The translations under genes and the position numbers were made by a program. A DNA stretch of 64,000 nucleotides from Talinum fruticosum. Taxonomy: Eukaryota > Streptophyta > Magnoliopsida > Caryophyllales > Talinaceae. The notes under the pieces were generated by a model that did no database searches, was not told the DNA's origin, and saw only the letters and a list, made by a program, of their open reading frames with translations. Every line of letters starts with the position of its first letter. Position 1 is the first letter of the stretch. Location of the stretch: positions 3,659,001 to 3,723,000 of the forward strand of contig JAITYX010000007.1 in the NCBI GenBank assembly GCA_021018815.1. The letters run 5' to 3'. Shown piece by piece: positions 36,907 to 48,742 of this stretch.

Positions 36907-37546
36907 TTACACTACTACAAAAACGTTATATAGCGATGGAAATTAGCGACGGAATACGAGTCCGTCGCTAACTGGTGACGGAAACAGCGACGGAAATTGA
37001 CATTTGTCACATAAAATTAACTTAGCGACGGAAAAAAATTCCGTTACTATTTTACTTATTAGCGATGGACCTAACGACGAAAATGGAAAAAATAGCAACG
37101 GATTTTTGAAATTAATTTTTTTATTTTTTATTTAGCGACGGAATCAATCCGTCGCTGATTCCGTCGCTAAATCTAATTTTTTATTTTTTTACTTAATCTA
37201 ATTTTTAATTTTTTAATTAGTTACAGAATTATTCCGTTGTTAATTCAAAATTTTAAAAATTTTAAATTTGCCGCCTATTTTAATTGAAAAAATATATAAA
37301 AATTTTCAAATTTAAATTAGAGACAGAAAATTCATTGCTAATCCAAAATTTTCAAAATTTAAATGTGCCGCCTATTTTTATTTTTCAAATATATAAAATT
37401 TTTCAAATTTTTAGTTAGGTCCGTCGCTAACTCAAAATTTGAAAAATTTTAGGTTGCGAGCTATTAAATTTTCTTCGATTTTGAAATTTTAAAATTTTTT
37501 AATTAGCGACGGACGTATTCAGTCGCTAACTAAAATTTTAAAGTAG

Positions 37547-39078
37547 TCGAAGACTCGAACACTCGCTCTATATCTTTCCGAGTCATGCAAAAGGAATCGG
37601 GTATAACGATGTCATTCATATAGAGTTTTGATTCCAAGGCATTCTCTGTGTCTTAGAAACTTACTTGAATTAAATAGTATCCTTTCTATGCGATTCGGCC
37701 TTCACATATCTCTTTAATCGCTTTTTAGTTAGCGACTCGGAAAAGTTGTTCTTTATTACGAGTCCATTCTCACTCAGAATCGACTTGTGGTTATTTACTC
37801 TATTGCTTGCATAGTCGGCATTCATAGTTCATTTCATGCTTAGTCTGTATCAAGTTCTTTCTCACTCGATATTTGCTATAGAACGTGTTTCTTTACTTAA
37901 GACTAAGTCATATGGTATTCGAGTATCATGGATATTAGACTCGAGAATATTCCATTTCTTTTCGACTCGAGATAATCAATTGCGTAATTTTTCAAAATTA
38001 TTTTGTTATCCGTGTCTAACCTTGGACCAAAGTATTTTATACTTTGAGAACCAAAGGTGTTTTACTTTTGTAGGTTATTCAATCGAGGATATCTTTTCAA
38101 ACTACAAAAGTAGCCGAGCTTAGAACGTCAAATCACCGGCGAGATATGGCTTTTCACCTTCCCTGCTTTAGTCTCGGAAGATTGTGTCGGAAGTCATGCG
38201 CTTCCATATCCGGAAAACTAGAACGCCAAGCCTAACGGTGGTTTCCACCTCATTTTTCAAGACACAACCGATGGTTTTGGGACTTCCAAGAGAGTTAAAC
38301 CGTTGTCCAACGTTCATATTTCAACGGATACTTTCGAGTGACTCGGAAAGCCTTTCTCAACGGTCACATAGGACTCTCGGTCAGCGAGATGAAAATAACG
38401 GCTACTCTGCCTGGTCTTATCTATAAGAAGAAGCCACTTCACAAGACTTGAAGGTTGCCGAACATATTGTCTATACACTTACTTGATCAAAGTTATTGTA
38501 TTTACTCTCAATCTTCAACTTACAACTCCCACTCTGTAATTCATTACTTTACGAGTTGTAAGGTCTTGTACTTCGTTACAAACATTTCTTACATTCTTTG
38601 TAAGGTCCCTTGACTAAGCTGTAAAGGTTAACTCAGCTTAGTTGTCCCTAGCTGTAAGGGTTATCTCGGCTAGGAAGTACTAGATCGAGATAAGGTAACT
38701 TCGAGTCTAGGAAAATCCGTATAGAGTTGTCTAAGGGAGCAACTCGGGTTACGTCAAGTTCACGGTATTTTGTGGACTCAAAATAGTGGATTTGACTTCG
38801 TGTCTGGATTGACACGGGCCGTGGTTTTCTGCCCCGGGAGGGTTTCCACGTAAAATCTCTGTGTTCTTTTTCGAGTTCATTCTAGACTCGGACGGCCTTA
38901 GTGCTCTTGCTTCTTCGATTCATTGCTTTTTGAGTTCAATCTTTTCGACTCTATTATTAGACTCGGATTCTGTCTTTGCCTCTTTTACGCGCAAAAGTGT
39001 ATATTTTCCGAAAGAATTTTCTATCACCCTATTCACCCCCTCTAGGGTGACTCGAGACTCTCCTTGAGCAAACCTTCA
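37547..39078 (+). repeat. 5' LTR of plus-strand Copia
   Basis: About 1.53 kb, starting TCGAAGACTCG (the expected TG start is altered) and ending CCTTCA before the primer-binding site. Near-identical to 46827-48359. Small ORFs inside are not genes. Confidence 0.9.
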
Positions 39079-39080
39079 AT

Positions 39081-39092
39081 TGGTATCAAAGC
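39081..39092 (+). other. Primer-binding site of plus-strand Copia
   Basis: TGGTATCAAAGC directly downstream of the 5' LTR, complementary to the initiator-methionine tRNA 3' end with one mismatch (consensus TGGTATCAGAGC). Confidence 0.85.
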
Positions 39093-39138
39093 CTAGCCTT
39101 TCGGAAAGGATCTAACAGTCCAAAGGTTTAAAGATCGG

Positions 39139-40213
39139 ATGGCTCGAGAACACGGAGAGTTCGACGAAGGTAGATCTTCCAACGAGGCCACCAAAATTCA
39201 AAGGTTCAAATTTTGGTCACTTGGAAGAAGCTCATGGAATGTTTCCTTATGGATCACGATGAAGAAGTATGGGAAATCATACAACAAGGAAACTACATTC
39301 CAACAAAGACAGATGAATTCAGAATCCTTCCAAAGACAAAGGCTGAGTTCACGCCAGCGAAGCGAAGAAGTTCGAAAGAACTTCAAAGCCATGAACATTC
39401 TCATGTGCGCCATAAGCTCGGAAGAATATAATCGAGTCTCTGCACTGTGACTCTGCTAAAGAGGTGTGGGCACACTCCGGTCAACACCTACGAAGGTACA
39501 AGTCGGGTGAGACAAGCAAAGATCAGCCGAGTATCTTCACAAATATGAGCTTTTCAAAATGGAGCCAGAAGAGAACATTACTCGGATGTTCATACGCTTC
39601 ACTGAGATCACCAACAATCTCAAATCTCTGGGAAAGAAGATCTCCCATGAAGAAATGTGTCGAAAAATTCTCGAAGCCTACCCAAGAGACGATGGGGTCC
39701 TAAGGTGACTGCCATAGAAGAGGCTCGGAACCTCTCACTCTTGAAACCGAGGCGAGCTCATAGGAAAGCTTCGACTCATGAGATACACCTGGAAGAGGAA
39801 GATGCTTGAGGGTACTTCCAAAAGGAACATTGCGCTTAAAGCCTCGAGAATCCAAAGAAGCAATTCCGAGCTCCTCCGAATCGAGAGGATGATCCCATGG
39901 CACTCATTGCAAGAGGCTTCAAGAAAATGATGAAGCATAAAAGATGGGACAAAAGACCAAAAGAAGAATTCTACAAGAAAGACAAAAGAGGTAGAAAAGG
40001 TAAGTTTTCTTCTTCTTCAAAGTTATCTCTGTCTAAGAATTCCGGATGTTTTGAATGTGGCAGCAAAGACCACATAGTCAAGGACTGTCCAAAACGAAGA
40101 CGGGACAGGAAGAAGAAAAAGGCCATGATGGCAACATGGAGCGATGAGGAATCATCGAAGACGATGAGGAATCATCGAAGACGACGAGGATTCGAGATGA
40201 CTCAAAGTGTCTA
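39139..40213 (+). pseudogene. Copia gag (nucleocapsid with CCHC knuckle)
   Basis: Starts MAREHGEFDEG at 39139. Capsid-type helices follow in shifting frames (WEIIQQGNYIPTKTDEF; SHEEMCRKILEAYPR). A basic segment and a perfect zinc knuckle, CFECGSKDHIVKDC (40047-40088), complete it. Gag forms the particle that packages element RNA. Frame shifts occur near 39215, 39430, 39700 and 39810. Whether these are real or consensus errors is unresolved. Confidence 0.85.
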
Positions 40214-41019
40214 ATGGCAATCAACGACTCGAAGCCGAAAAGAGTCGGACTCGAGACACGGACTTAGATAATGAGGAAACTGATCCTCAAGAGGTAATAA
40301 ACTACTTCCTCAAATTCTCCAAAGTGGATTTAGCTAAATACATCTTTACTTTGGAAGAAAAGTCCAATTCGATTCTTCTCATTTCAAGGAACAACTTGAG
40401 TCAATCACTTCGAGAGCACTTCTTTAAAAAATGAATTGGAAAAGCTGAGACTCACACTCGAGAGAACTCAAGACAAGTGCTCAAACTAATGAGGCTGAGT
40501 CCGAGTTACTCGAGAAAGAAAATGAGCAAGCGAAACGAAGCTCACTGAGTCTCAAGATCCGGTTTTAAAATTTACTCAAGGACGAGAAGAACCTTGATAT
40601 GCTCTTAGGTTCACAATGTGTCTCTTTTAGAAAAGAAGGTCTTGGGTTCAACAAGGAGGAAGAATCTAATTCTTACTCGGAATTGTTCAAAAAGGATTCC
40701 GAAGCTGTTACGTTCAAAAAGGTGAGCATGGTCCCATTCACAAAAATGAAAGGAGGACTAAACCCGGACCTATCTACAAAAGGAAACCATTTTCTCCTGT
40801 TTCAAAAGGAAAGGTTTTTAAAAGGAAAGAGACACGGACTCGGTTCTCGAGAAGAAGACTCGAGAATCGAGACTAAACCCAAAGTCATTCAAATCCGGGT
40901 TCCAAAGCACCTTCTTCCTCGAGAAAGGACCACGGTAAGAAATGTTACTTGGGTTCGTTAGAGGAAGTGAGAAGGGTTAGATTGTCTCTGTTTTGCGGGT
41001 CACTCAGAAAAGATCAAAA

Positions 41020-42150
41020 GGACATTGGTACCTGGACGGTGGATGTTCACGACATATGACAGGTGACCAAGGACTCTTTTACGAGCTGGAGTCATATAAA
41101 GGAGGAAAGGTGACCTTTGGTGATGACGAGCAAGGGCAAGATAGTGGGCATTGGGAAGATTGGTAATGGAAACAATCTGGTGAGCCCAGTCTACCTTGTC
41201 AAAGGACTAAAGTTCAACTTACTTAGCATCTCCCGGCTTTGTGACAAAGGACAAGAGGTAAAATTCACTCAATCCAAGTGCTACATCACGAGATGAGATC
41301 ACCAAAGAGATAAAACTTTCAGGTAAGAGATCGGGTAATACCTACATCATCCCTCTTTCTGACCCAAGTCAGAATTTATCCTGTTTGAAAGCATCTCTTC
41401 AAGATGATTCTTGGACTTGGCATCGTAGATTAAGTCATATTAGCATGCATACTATCAAAAAGCTTGCATCTCATCATCTAGTTAGAGGATTACCTAAGCT
41501 GTACGTTTGAGAAGGATAAAGTATGTGAAGCATGCACCGAGAGGAAACAAGTTAGATCTTCATTCAAATCTCTGAAGACAGTTTCCACATCCAACGTGCT
41601 TGAATTACGCATATGGATCTATGTGGCGAAATTCTGTAAAGAGTCTCGGAGGTAAATCTTACATACTTGTTATCATTGATGATTTTTCAAGATTTACCTG
41701 GGTGTGTTTTCTCAAGTATAAGAATGAAGCCTTCAAGGAATTCAGTAAGCTCTGTAGAAAGATTCAAGTGGAGTCCCAGGACTCGGATTCAAAAGATTCG
41801 AACCGACCATGGAAGGGAGTTCGATTACTCGGAATTCTCGAGTTTTGTGACAAGAATGGAATTTCTCACAACTTCTCAGCACCCAGAACTCCTCAACAGA
41901 ATGGAGTAGTTGAGAGAAAGAACAGAACCCTTGAAGAAATAGCAAGGACGATGATGATTGAACACAACTTGCCTTACTATTTACGGGCGAGAGCGGTAAA
42001 CACAGACCAACTACACTCTCAATCGATGCCTCATCGGACCCATTACGAAGAAAACACCTTATGAACTCTACAAAGGGAGGAAGCCAAACATTTCCTATTT
42101 CAGACCTTTCGGATGTAAATGCTTTGTCCATAACAATGGTAAGGATCATC
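41020..42150 (+). pseudogene. Copia protease, GAG-pre-integrase and integrase
   Basis: The aspartic protease signature region reads YLDGGCSRHMTGDQ (41028-41070), with Gly in place of the usual Ser. Pre-integrase LLSISRLCDKGQEVKF follows at about 41220. The integrase zinc-binding part HRRLSHISMHTIKKLA is at about 41420, and the catalytic core runs from IIDDFSRFTW through TDHGREF to QQNGVVERKNRTLEE (41600-42000). It processes the polyprotein and inserts the cDNA. Frame shifts near 41095, 41500, 41775 and 41850 break it. Confidence 0.85.
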
Positions 42151-42599
42151 GACCAAGTTTGATGCTCGGTCGAGACGAAGGAATTTTTCTAGGTTACTCT
42201 TCTCATAGCAAAGCTTACCGTATCTTTAACAAGAGAACTAACAAAGTGGAAGAAAGTATCCACGTAGTGTTTGATGAGCTTGAACAGGAAAAACCAAGTG
42301 AATCTTCATACTCGGAAGCTGAAGCTCGAAAGGATGATGACGAAGATGAGCTTACAAAGACTCGGAAGGAGATCACTCGGAACGAGGAAGTTCGGAATGA
42401 AATAGCTCAAGAAGTCGCTCGGAGCGAGCAAGTCAATGGAGCCGATCACTCGGAACAAGCTTCGAAGATCAAGCTATTCAGCCCACAAACCTGGTGAATC
42501 AAAGAAGCTGGTAAAGCATTCAAATTTACTTCCGGTCATCCCCAAGAAAACATAATTTCGATATCAACAGTGGGGTAAGAACTCGTTCTTCTCTTCATA

Positions 42600-44167
42600 A
42601 TCTATGTGCATTCACTGCATTCATTTCACTAACTGAACCCAAAAATGCACTAGAAGCCCTTAATGAACCCGAATGGGTAGAGGCCATGCAAGAAGAGCTG
42701 AATCAATTTGAAAGAAACCAAGTCCGGACTCGACCAACCGACCTTCGACCACCCGGTTATAGGAACCAAATGGGTTTTCAAAAACAAAGCTGGATGAGGG
42801 TGGAATAGTTGTCGAAACAAAGCTAGACTTGTAGCTCAAGGTTACAATCAAGAAGAAGGAATTGATTGTGGGGAAACCTTTGCACCGAGTAGCTAGAATT
42901 GAAGCCATTAGAATACTGTTGGCATTTGCATCCTGCATGCATATTAAATTATATCAAATGGATGTTAAGTGTGCCTTTCTCAATGGTTTTATTGAAGAAG
43001 AGGTCTATGTCGAGCAGCCTCCTGGTTTTGAAAACTCGGAATTTCCAAATCATGTTTTCAAACTTCAAAAGGCTCTCTATGGTCTTAAGCAAGCCCCTAG
43101 AGCTTGGTATGAAAGAGCTGAGCGGCTTCCTAGTCCAAAATGATTTTAAAAGAGGTCGGATTGACAAGACTTTATTCATAAAGACCAAAGGGAAAGATTT
43201 TCTCATTGTTCAAATATATGTTGATGATATTATTTTCGGTGCTACTAATGAATTTACGTGTCGAGAATTTTACGAGTTGATGAGTCAAGAGTTCCAAATG
43301 AGTATGATGGGAGAACTCAACTTCTTCCTTGGATTGCAAATCAAACAAGACAAAAATGGAATCTTTGTCCATCAATCAAAATACACCAAGGAACTGCTGA
43401 AGAAATATAAACTTCAAGATGCAAAGCACGCATCTACTCCTATGAGCGAGTAGTATAAAGCTCGACTCGGATGAGACGAGGTAAAGCGGTAGATCGAAAC
43501 TCTATCGGGGTATGATTGGATCACTGCTATATCTTACTTCAAGCGGACCAGATATAATGTTCGGTGTTTGCTTATGTGCACGATTTCAAGCTAATCCAAA
43601 AGAATCACATCTCATCTGCGGTGAAGAGAATATTCGAGATATCTTGCAGGCACTCGAGAATCTAGGACTATGGTACTCCGGGGACTCGAAGCCGACTCGG
43701 CTCGGGTACTCGAGACGCGAGACTATACAAGATACAAAGTTGATCGAAAGAGCACATCCGGAGCTTGCCAATTTACGGGTCAATCCCTAATATCCTGGCA
43801 CTCAAAGAAGCAAAACTCGGTAGCTCTATCAAGCTGCAGAAGCTGAATATATTGCCATCTGGAGCTTGTTGCGCTCGGATTCTCTGGATAAAACAACACT
43901 TGAAAGATCTTGGACTATCTCTCAACTCGGTTCCAATCAAGTGTGACAATCAAAGCGCAATCGAGTATCACTAAGAATCCTATCCGGCACTCAAAAACAA
44001 AGCATATTGAAGTCGGGTATCACTTCTTACGCGATCACTCGGAAAAGGGTGACATTACACTTGAGTTCATTCCTACTAATCTTCAATTAGCCGATATCTT
44101 TACTAAGCCACTTGGTGAAGATCAATTACATTTTATTCGGAATGAGCTTGGTATGTTAAATGCTTAG
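42600..44167 (+). pseudogene. Copia reverse transcriptase and RNase H
   Basis: RVT_2 motifs in order: QMDVKCAFLNGF, VYVEQPPGFEN, LYGLKQAPRAWYER, catalytic YVDDIIFGATNE (YVDD at 43217-43228), GELNFFLGLQIKQ, then GSLLYLT and the RNase H part with KCDNQSAI and HSKTKHIEVGYHFLRDH, ending LADIFTKPLGEDQLHFIR and a stop at 44165-44167. Integrase precedes reverse transcriptase, and YVDDIIFGATNE-type boxes are typical of Maximus/Sirevirus Copia. Single-base frame breaks occur near 43115 and 43965. Confidence 0.9.
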
Positions 44168-44813
44168 TGTTGTGTTATGATTCTTGAATATTTACGTGCC
44201 ATGTGCTTTCATTGTTAATAACCATTAGTTCGAGTTGATCATGTGATACTTGGGCTAATAGTTATTTCGTGTTTCGAGTCACTCAGAAATTTTTACGAGC
44301 CAAACTCGGACGTAAGAGAAATTTGGACATCAAATTTTACGAAGCTATCTCTAGAACAGTGGAGAGTTTCGGACTATAATTTCAAACCCTCTTTCTCTCT
44401 CTTTCTCGAGCGCTGCGATCGGATCTTAACCGCAGATTTTAAACCTGCGATATCTCAACCGTTGAAGAAGAACCATCACACCGGGCATTAATTATCGATG
44501 GACGGAGCTGAGTCGAACGGAGTTACTTAACGGATAATGAACGAGCGCGCGTACTCACTATAAATAACGACTATCCACCTTCATCTCGGTATTCTAAAAC
44601 TCCTTCCCTCTCAAACGAAATTCTTCTCGCGAAAGTTTGCTACGTGAATAGTGTTCCACGATCGTCGCGAGACGTCGAAGAAGCTCTCTCTCTCTCTCTC
44701 TCGTAAGTTTTCGACTGCTCATCTCTCTTTCTTCTACCATTTTTTTCGTTACCTTCTCTTCTACACCTCATTCTCTTTCTCTTTCGGAAAGCTTCATCTT
44801 TTCTTCTCTCACC

Positions 44814-46402
44814 ATGCCTAAAAGAGGAAACCATCCCGACTTTCGGGTTTCTTCATCCTCTAAGAAGCCTCGCACCAACAAGCCGAAAGCTCAACCCCTT
44901 CTAAACCCGTTGTCACCCGGCATCTTGCGTCTGGACGACAAGTTCTTCCCAACAACCAAATTCTCCTGGTTGTCAAATATCCAAACCACCGGAGTCTACC
45001 CTTTCTTGTGCTTCGGCAAGTTCATCTATCTCGAACTCGTTTCGAGTTTTATACTCATCTCACCCACTCCGAAAATGTTCTAACCTCTCGGGTTCGGAAC
45101 ATTACTGTTCAGTATCAACACCTCCCTCCTTCACCGTCTGTTCAAAGTTTCTTCTCTCTTCTTGAACAGCAACCCTATCCCCTTCACTTGAAGTCGCCGA
45201 CGACTTCTTTGAAAAGTACGCTAAAGAATTCCACGGGTCCGGAAAGAACTTTTACGTGACTCGGTTGAAGTCGAAGCCGGGCTTCGTGTTTCCTGCTAAT
45301 GAGAACCTTCTTCTCACGGCATTCTTGCAAGGAGATCCCCAACTCCAAGCACCTCAAAGCCCTCTTCGATATCCTGGAGGGATACGAAGTCGACCTCTTC
45401 CCCTCCATCATTGAAGCGGATGGCAGCTGTGCCGGCTCAACTCCAGAGCAAGAAGAACACCTCCCTTCCTTTCGGTGCTCTTCTCACCCTTGTCTTCAAA
45501 CAATTCCAAGTTCCTCTTCCCTCGACCCTAACGCGGTGTACAGGCGGCCATTGTGGTCGGCAAGAAGGAACTCCGGGGTACGGATACCGGGAAACTAACC
45601 ACAGGTGTGCAGGTTCACAACTTCGGAGCTGAGGCCTCCTTCTCCACCTCGGACTCGAAATCAACCCCTCTCCTTCTTCCTTCTTCACCTGGTGGTGCCT
45701 CCACCTCCGGTGCTTCCAAAACTCTCTCTGCCCTCTTGTCTCCTGTCTTCATGGACAAGATCACCTCTGTGTCTTCGATTTCGGAGACATGCTCGGGGTT
45801 TCAAGTCCGTTCTTCGAGGTCGACCATCAGCCAAAAGGCGGGTCGAGTCCCAAATCCGAAGCGACGAGTCTCTCGTTCTTGAGATGAGAGAGCTGGTTAA
45901 GGAGTAGAAGGAGCTGGCTGAGCTCCTCGAGAGAGACGGTCCAAGGCGGCTCGAGACCCGGATGACTCGAGACACATCGAGGCGTCTTCGAGCCCGAGGC
46001 CGACCTCCTCGGACAGCGAGGAAGCCGAGGAAGCGAGAGGAAGAAGCTACGAGATGCGGCGGAGGACGCGAGGAACCTGCGGCTGAAGCGAGGCCCTTCC
46101 GGGCAAAGGGAAGAAGAGGCCATGGCAAGCTGCTCCCCAAGCTCAAATTGCTTGTACTCGGCTCGGACGGCGATCCGAGTGGGTCGGAAGATCTCGCTCC
46201 GCCGGCGAGTCGGCCGGAGCAGCCCCCTCCGGCCCTCGAGGTCCCAAGGGAAGAACCCCTCGATCCACTATCTCCGGGTCGGCCCCTCGGAGCTGAGCCC
46301 CTACGAACTATTCCGGTTCTCCCTTCGCGCGCTCAAGCACATCGTCAAAGTCTTATCGGCGCCGGCGCACCTCCGCCTCCACTCGAAATCCCCTCCTTCC
46401 TA
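44814..46402 (+). pseudogene. Third ORF (envelope-like position) of plus-strand Copia
   Basis: Starts MPKRGNHPDFR at 44814, 650 bp after the pol stop and ending about 410 bp before the polypurine tract. Parts in order: a basic N-terminus with KKPRTNKPKA; LDDKFFPTTKFSWL; a helical segment with SKHLKALFDILEGYEVDLFP (45320-45410); a Ser/Thr/Pro-rich linker (45640-45800); a very GC-rich, Arg/Glu-rich coiled-coil-like tail and a Pro-rich C-terminus (45850-46402). It is collinear with the ORF at 11950-13189 of the minus-strand copy, so the gene belongs to the family. Sireviruses are known for an extra gene here, sometimes called envelope-like, but I see no convincing signal peptide or membrane anchor. 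It resembles the Transposase_32 'putative plant transposon protein' style. Several frame breaks. Function unknown. Confidence 0.65.
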
Positions 46403-46813
46403 GTTGGAGCCATACACTGAGTCACAATTCCTCGGTGTCTCCGAATTTCTGCTTCAAAATTTTCTTTTTGTCCGGACAACTTATGTGTATTACTTGTACC
46501 TTTCTCCATTTGATTTGCTTCTTGTCTTTTTTTCTTTGAAAGGCAAGGGGAGAAAATGTAGTCGAAGCTGGTTGTCTTGTCTAGGGGAGTTTCTTCAACC
46601 CTTGTAATTTTTTTAATGAATTGATGCATTTCCTTATTCATTTCTAAGTTCTTTCTTTTACGAGTTAATGAGTTAAAGCATACTTTAATTCGCTTTGATA
46701 TATCGTATATTACTACGATCCATTCATTATGCCTTACTTTTTATCAAACTACTCGGAATCAATCTATTTTCTTCTAACAAAGTTTACTGTTTAAGTATGG
46801 AATGCCTTTCATC

Positions 46814-46825
46814 AAAAAGGGGAGA
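46814..46825 (+). other. Polypurine tract of plus-strand Copia
   Basis: AAAAAGGGGAGA immediately before the 3' LTR start TGAAGACTCGAG. Confidence 0.85.
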
Positions 46826-46826
46826 T

Positions 46827-48359
46827 TGAAGACTCGAGACACTGCTCTATATCTTTACGAGTCATGCAAAAGGAATCGGGTATAACAATGTCATTCATAT
46901 AGAGTTTTGATTCCAAGGCATTCTCTGTGTCTTAGAAACTTACTTGAATTAAATAGTATCCTTTCTATGCGATTCGGCCTTCACATATCTCTTTAATCGC
47001 TTTTTAGTTAGCGACTCGGAAAAGTTGTTCTTTATTACGAGTCCATTCTCACTCGAGAATCGACTTGTGGTTATTTACTCTATTGCTTGCATAGTCGGCA
47101 TTCATAGTTCATTTCATGCTTAGTCTATATCAAGTTCTTTCTCACTCGATATTTGCTATAGAACGTGTTTCTTTACTTAAGACTAAGTCATATGGTATTA
47201 CGAGTATCATGGATATTAGACTCAGAATATTCCATTTCTTTTCGACTCGAGATAATCAATTGCGTAATTTTTCAAAATTATTTTGTTATCCGTGTCTAAC
47301 CTTGGACCAAAGTATTTTATACTTTGAGAACCAAAGGTGTTTTACTTTTGTAGGTTATTCAATCGAGGATATCTTTTCAAACTACAAAAGTAGCCGAAGC
47401 TTTAGAACGTCAAATCACCAGCGAGATATGGCTTTTCACCTTCCCTGCTTTAGTCTCGGAAGATTGTGTCGAAGTGCATGCGCTTCCATATCCGGAAAAC
47501 TAGAACGCCAAGCCTAACGGTGGTTTCCACCTCATTTTTCAAGACACAACCGATGGTTTTGGGACTTCCAAGAGAGTTAAACCGTTGTCCAACGTTCATA
47601 TTTCAACGGATACTTTACGAGTGACTCGGAAAGCCTTTCTCAACGGTCACATAGGACTCTCGGTCGGCGAGATGAAAATAACGGCTACTCTGCCTGGTCT
47701 TATCTATAAGAAGAAGCCACTTCACAAGACTTGAAGGTTGCCGAACATATTGTCTATACACTTACTTGATCAAAGTTATTGTATTTACTCTCAATCTTCA
47801 ACTTACAACTCCCACTCTGTAATTCATTACTTTACGAGTTGTAAGGTCTTGTACTCGTTACAAACATTTCTTACATTCTTTGTAAGGTCCCTTGACTAAG
47901 CTGTAAAGGTTAACTCGGCTTAGTTGTCCCTAGCTGTAAGGGTTATCTCAGCTAGGAAGTACTAGATCGAGATAAGGTAACTTCGAGTCTAGGAAAATAC
48001 GTATAGAGTTGTCTAAGGGAGCAACTCGGGTTACATCAAGTTCACGGTATTTTGTGGACTCAAAATAGTGGATTTGACTTCGTGTCTGGATTGACACGGG
48101 CCGTGGTTTTCTGCCCGGGAGGGTTTCCACGTAAAATCTCCGTGTTCTTTTTCGAGTTCATTCTAGACTCGAGACGGCCTTAGTGCTCTTGCTTCTTCGA
48201 TTCATTGCTTTTTGAGTTCAATCTTTTCGACTCTATTATTAGACTCGGATTCTGTCTTTGCCTCTTTTACGCGCAAAAGTGTATATTTTCCGAAAGAATT
48301 TTCTATCACCCTATTCACCCCCTCTAGGGTGACTCGGACTCTCCTTGAGCAAACCTTCG
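46827..48359 (+). repeat. 3' LTR of plus-strand Copia
   Basis: Starts TGAAGACTCGAG after the polypurine tract and ends CCTTCG/A at the junction with CACTA sequence. Near-identical to 37547-39078. Confidence 0.9.
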
Positions 48360-48645
48360 ATAGCGACAGATCGTATCCATCATCGATCCGTCGTTATGTT
48401 GCAAATAAAAGCCTAACTTCAACGAGACTCGACAAAATCATAAGGAGATATAGATTGAGAATTAGAGAGAAGTGAGAGTGTGAGAGAGCAAGAGGCTACC
48501 ACCGCCACCGTCACCAACTAACCACCTTTAACATCTTGTAGGTATGCTTTCTCCATCCTCCCTCATTGTTGGTTATATTTATAATTTAGTTTGTTTACCA
48601 TAAAATTTCGGATTTTAGAGGATTTGATATAATTTATTTTGATAG

Positions 48646-48742
48646 ACATGGTTGGAATGAAAATGAGGTAGAATGTGAAGATAATGAGAAAGAGGAAGAA
48701 GAAGAGGAAAAGGAAGATGAAGAACATAACTTGTGTTTGTAA
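48646..48742 (+). pseudogene. Last-exon scrap of a CACTA gene
   Basis: After a TTTGATAG acceptor-like sequence, an open frame HGWNENEVECEDNEKEEEEE and further acidic residues ends at TAA (48740-48742). An acidic C-terminus of this sort is seen in plant CACTA accessory genes. The rest of the gene is missing. Confidence 0.4.

Larger units (their letters stand above)
37547..48359 (+). mobile_element. Complete Sirevirus-like Ty1/Copia retrotransposon (young copy)
   Basis: 10.8 kb, plus strand: 5' LTR (37547-39078), primer-binding site (39081), gag, protease, integrase, reverse transcriptase, RNase H (ending 44167), third ORF (44814-46402), polypurine tract (46814-46825), 3' LTR (46827-48359). 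It is a relative of the minus-strand copy at 10069-20278. The LTRs are nearly identical apart from CpG transitions and small indels at CGAG motifs, which suggests recent insertion. The target duplication is not clean (AGTAG left, GATAG/ATAGC right). Coding frames are broken at many places, some possibly by consensus error. Confidence 0.9.

Noticed and set aside
36930..37545. Regularly spaced AGCGACGGAA motifs considered as a CRISPR-like or satellite array
   Set aside because: They occur in both orientations with irregular spacing at both ends of a CACTA element, as expected of subterminal transposase-binding sites.
37836..38426. ORFs in the 5' LTR (repeated at 47116-47517) as genes
   Set aside because: They lie wholly within the LTRs, differ in frame between the two copies and show no domain.
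45685..46146. Long minus-strand ORFs opposite the Copia third ORF
   Set aside because: GC-rich DNA leaves shadow frames open; Arg/Ser/Leu-rich with no domain, whereas the plus strand has homology to the second element.
44814..46402. True viral envelope glycoprotein
   Set aside because: No signal peptide, membrane anchor or furin-like site could be seen; only the position is envelope-like.
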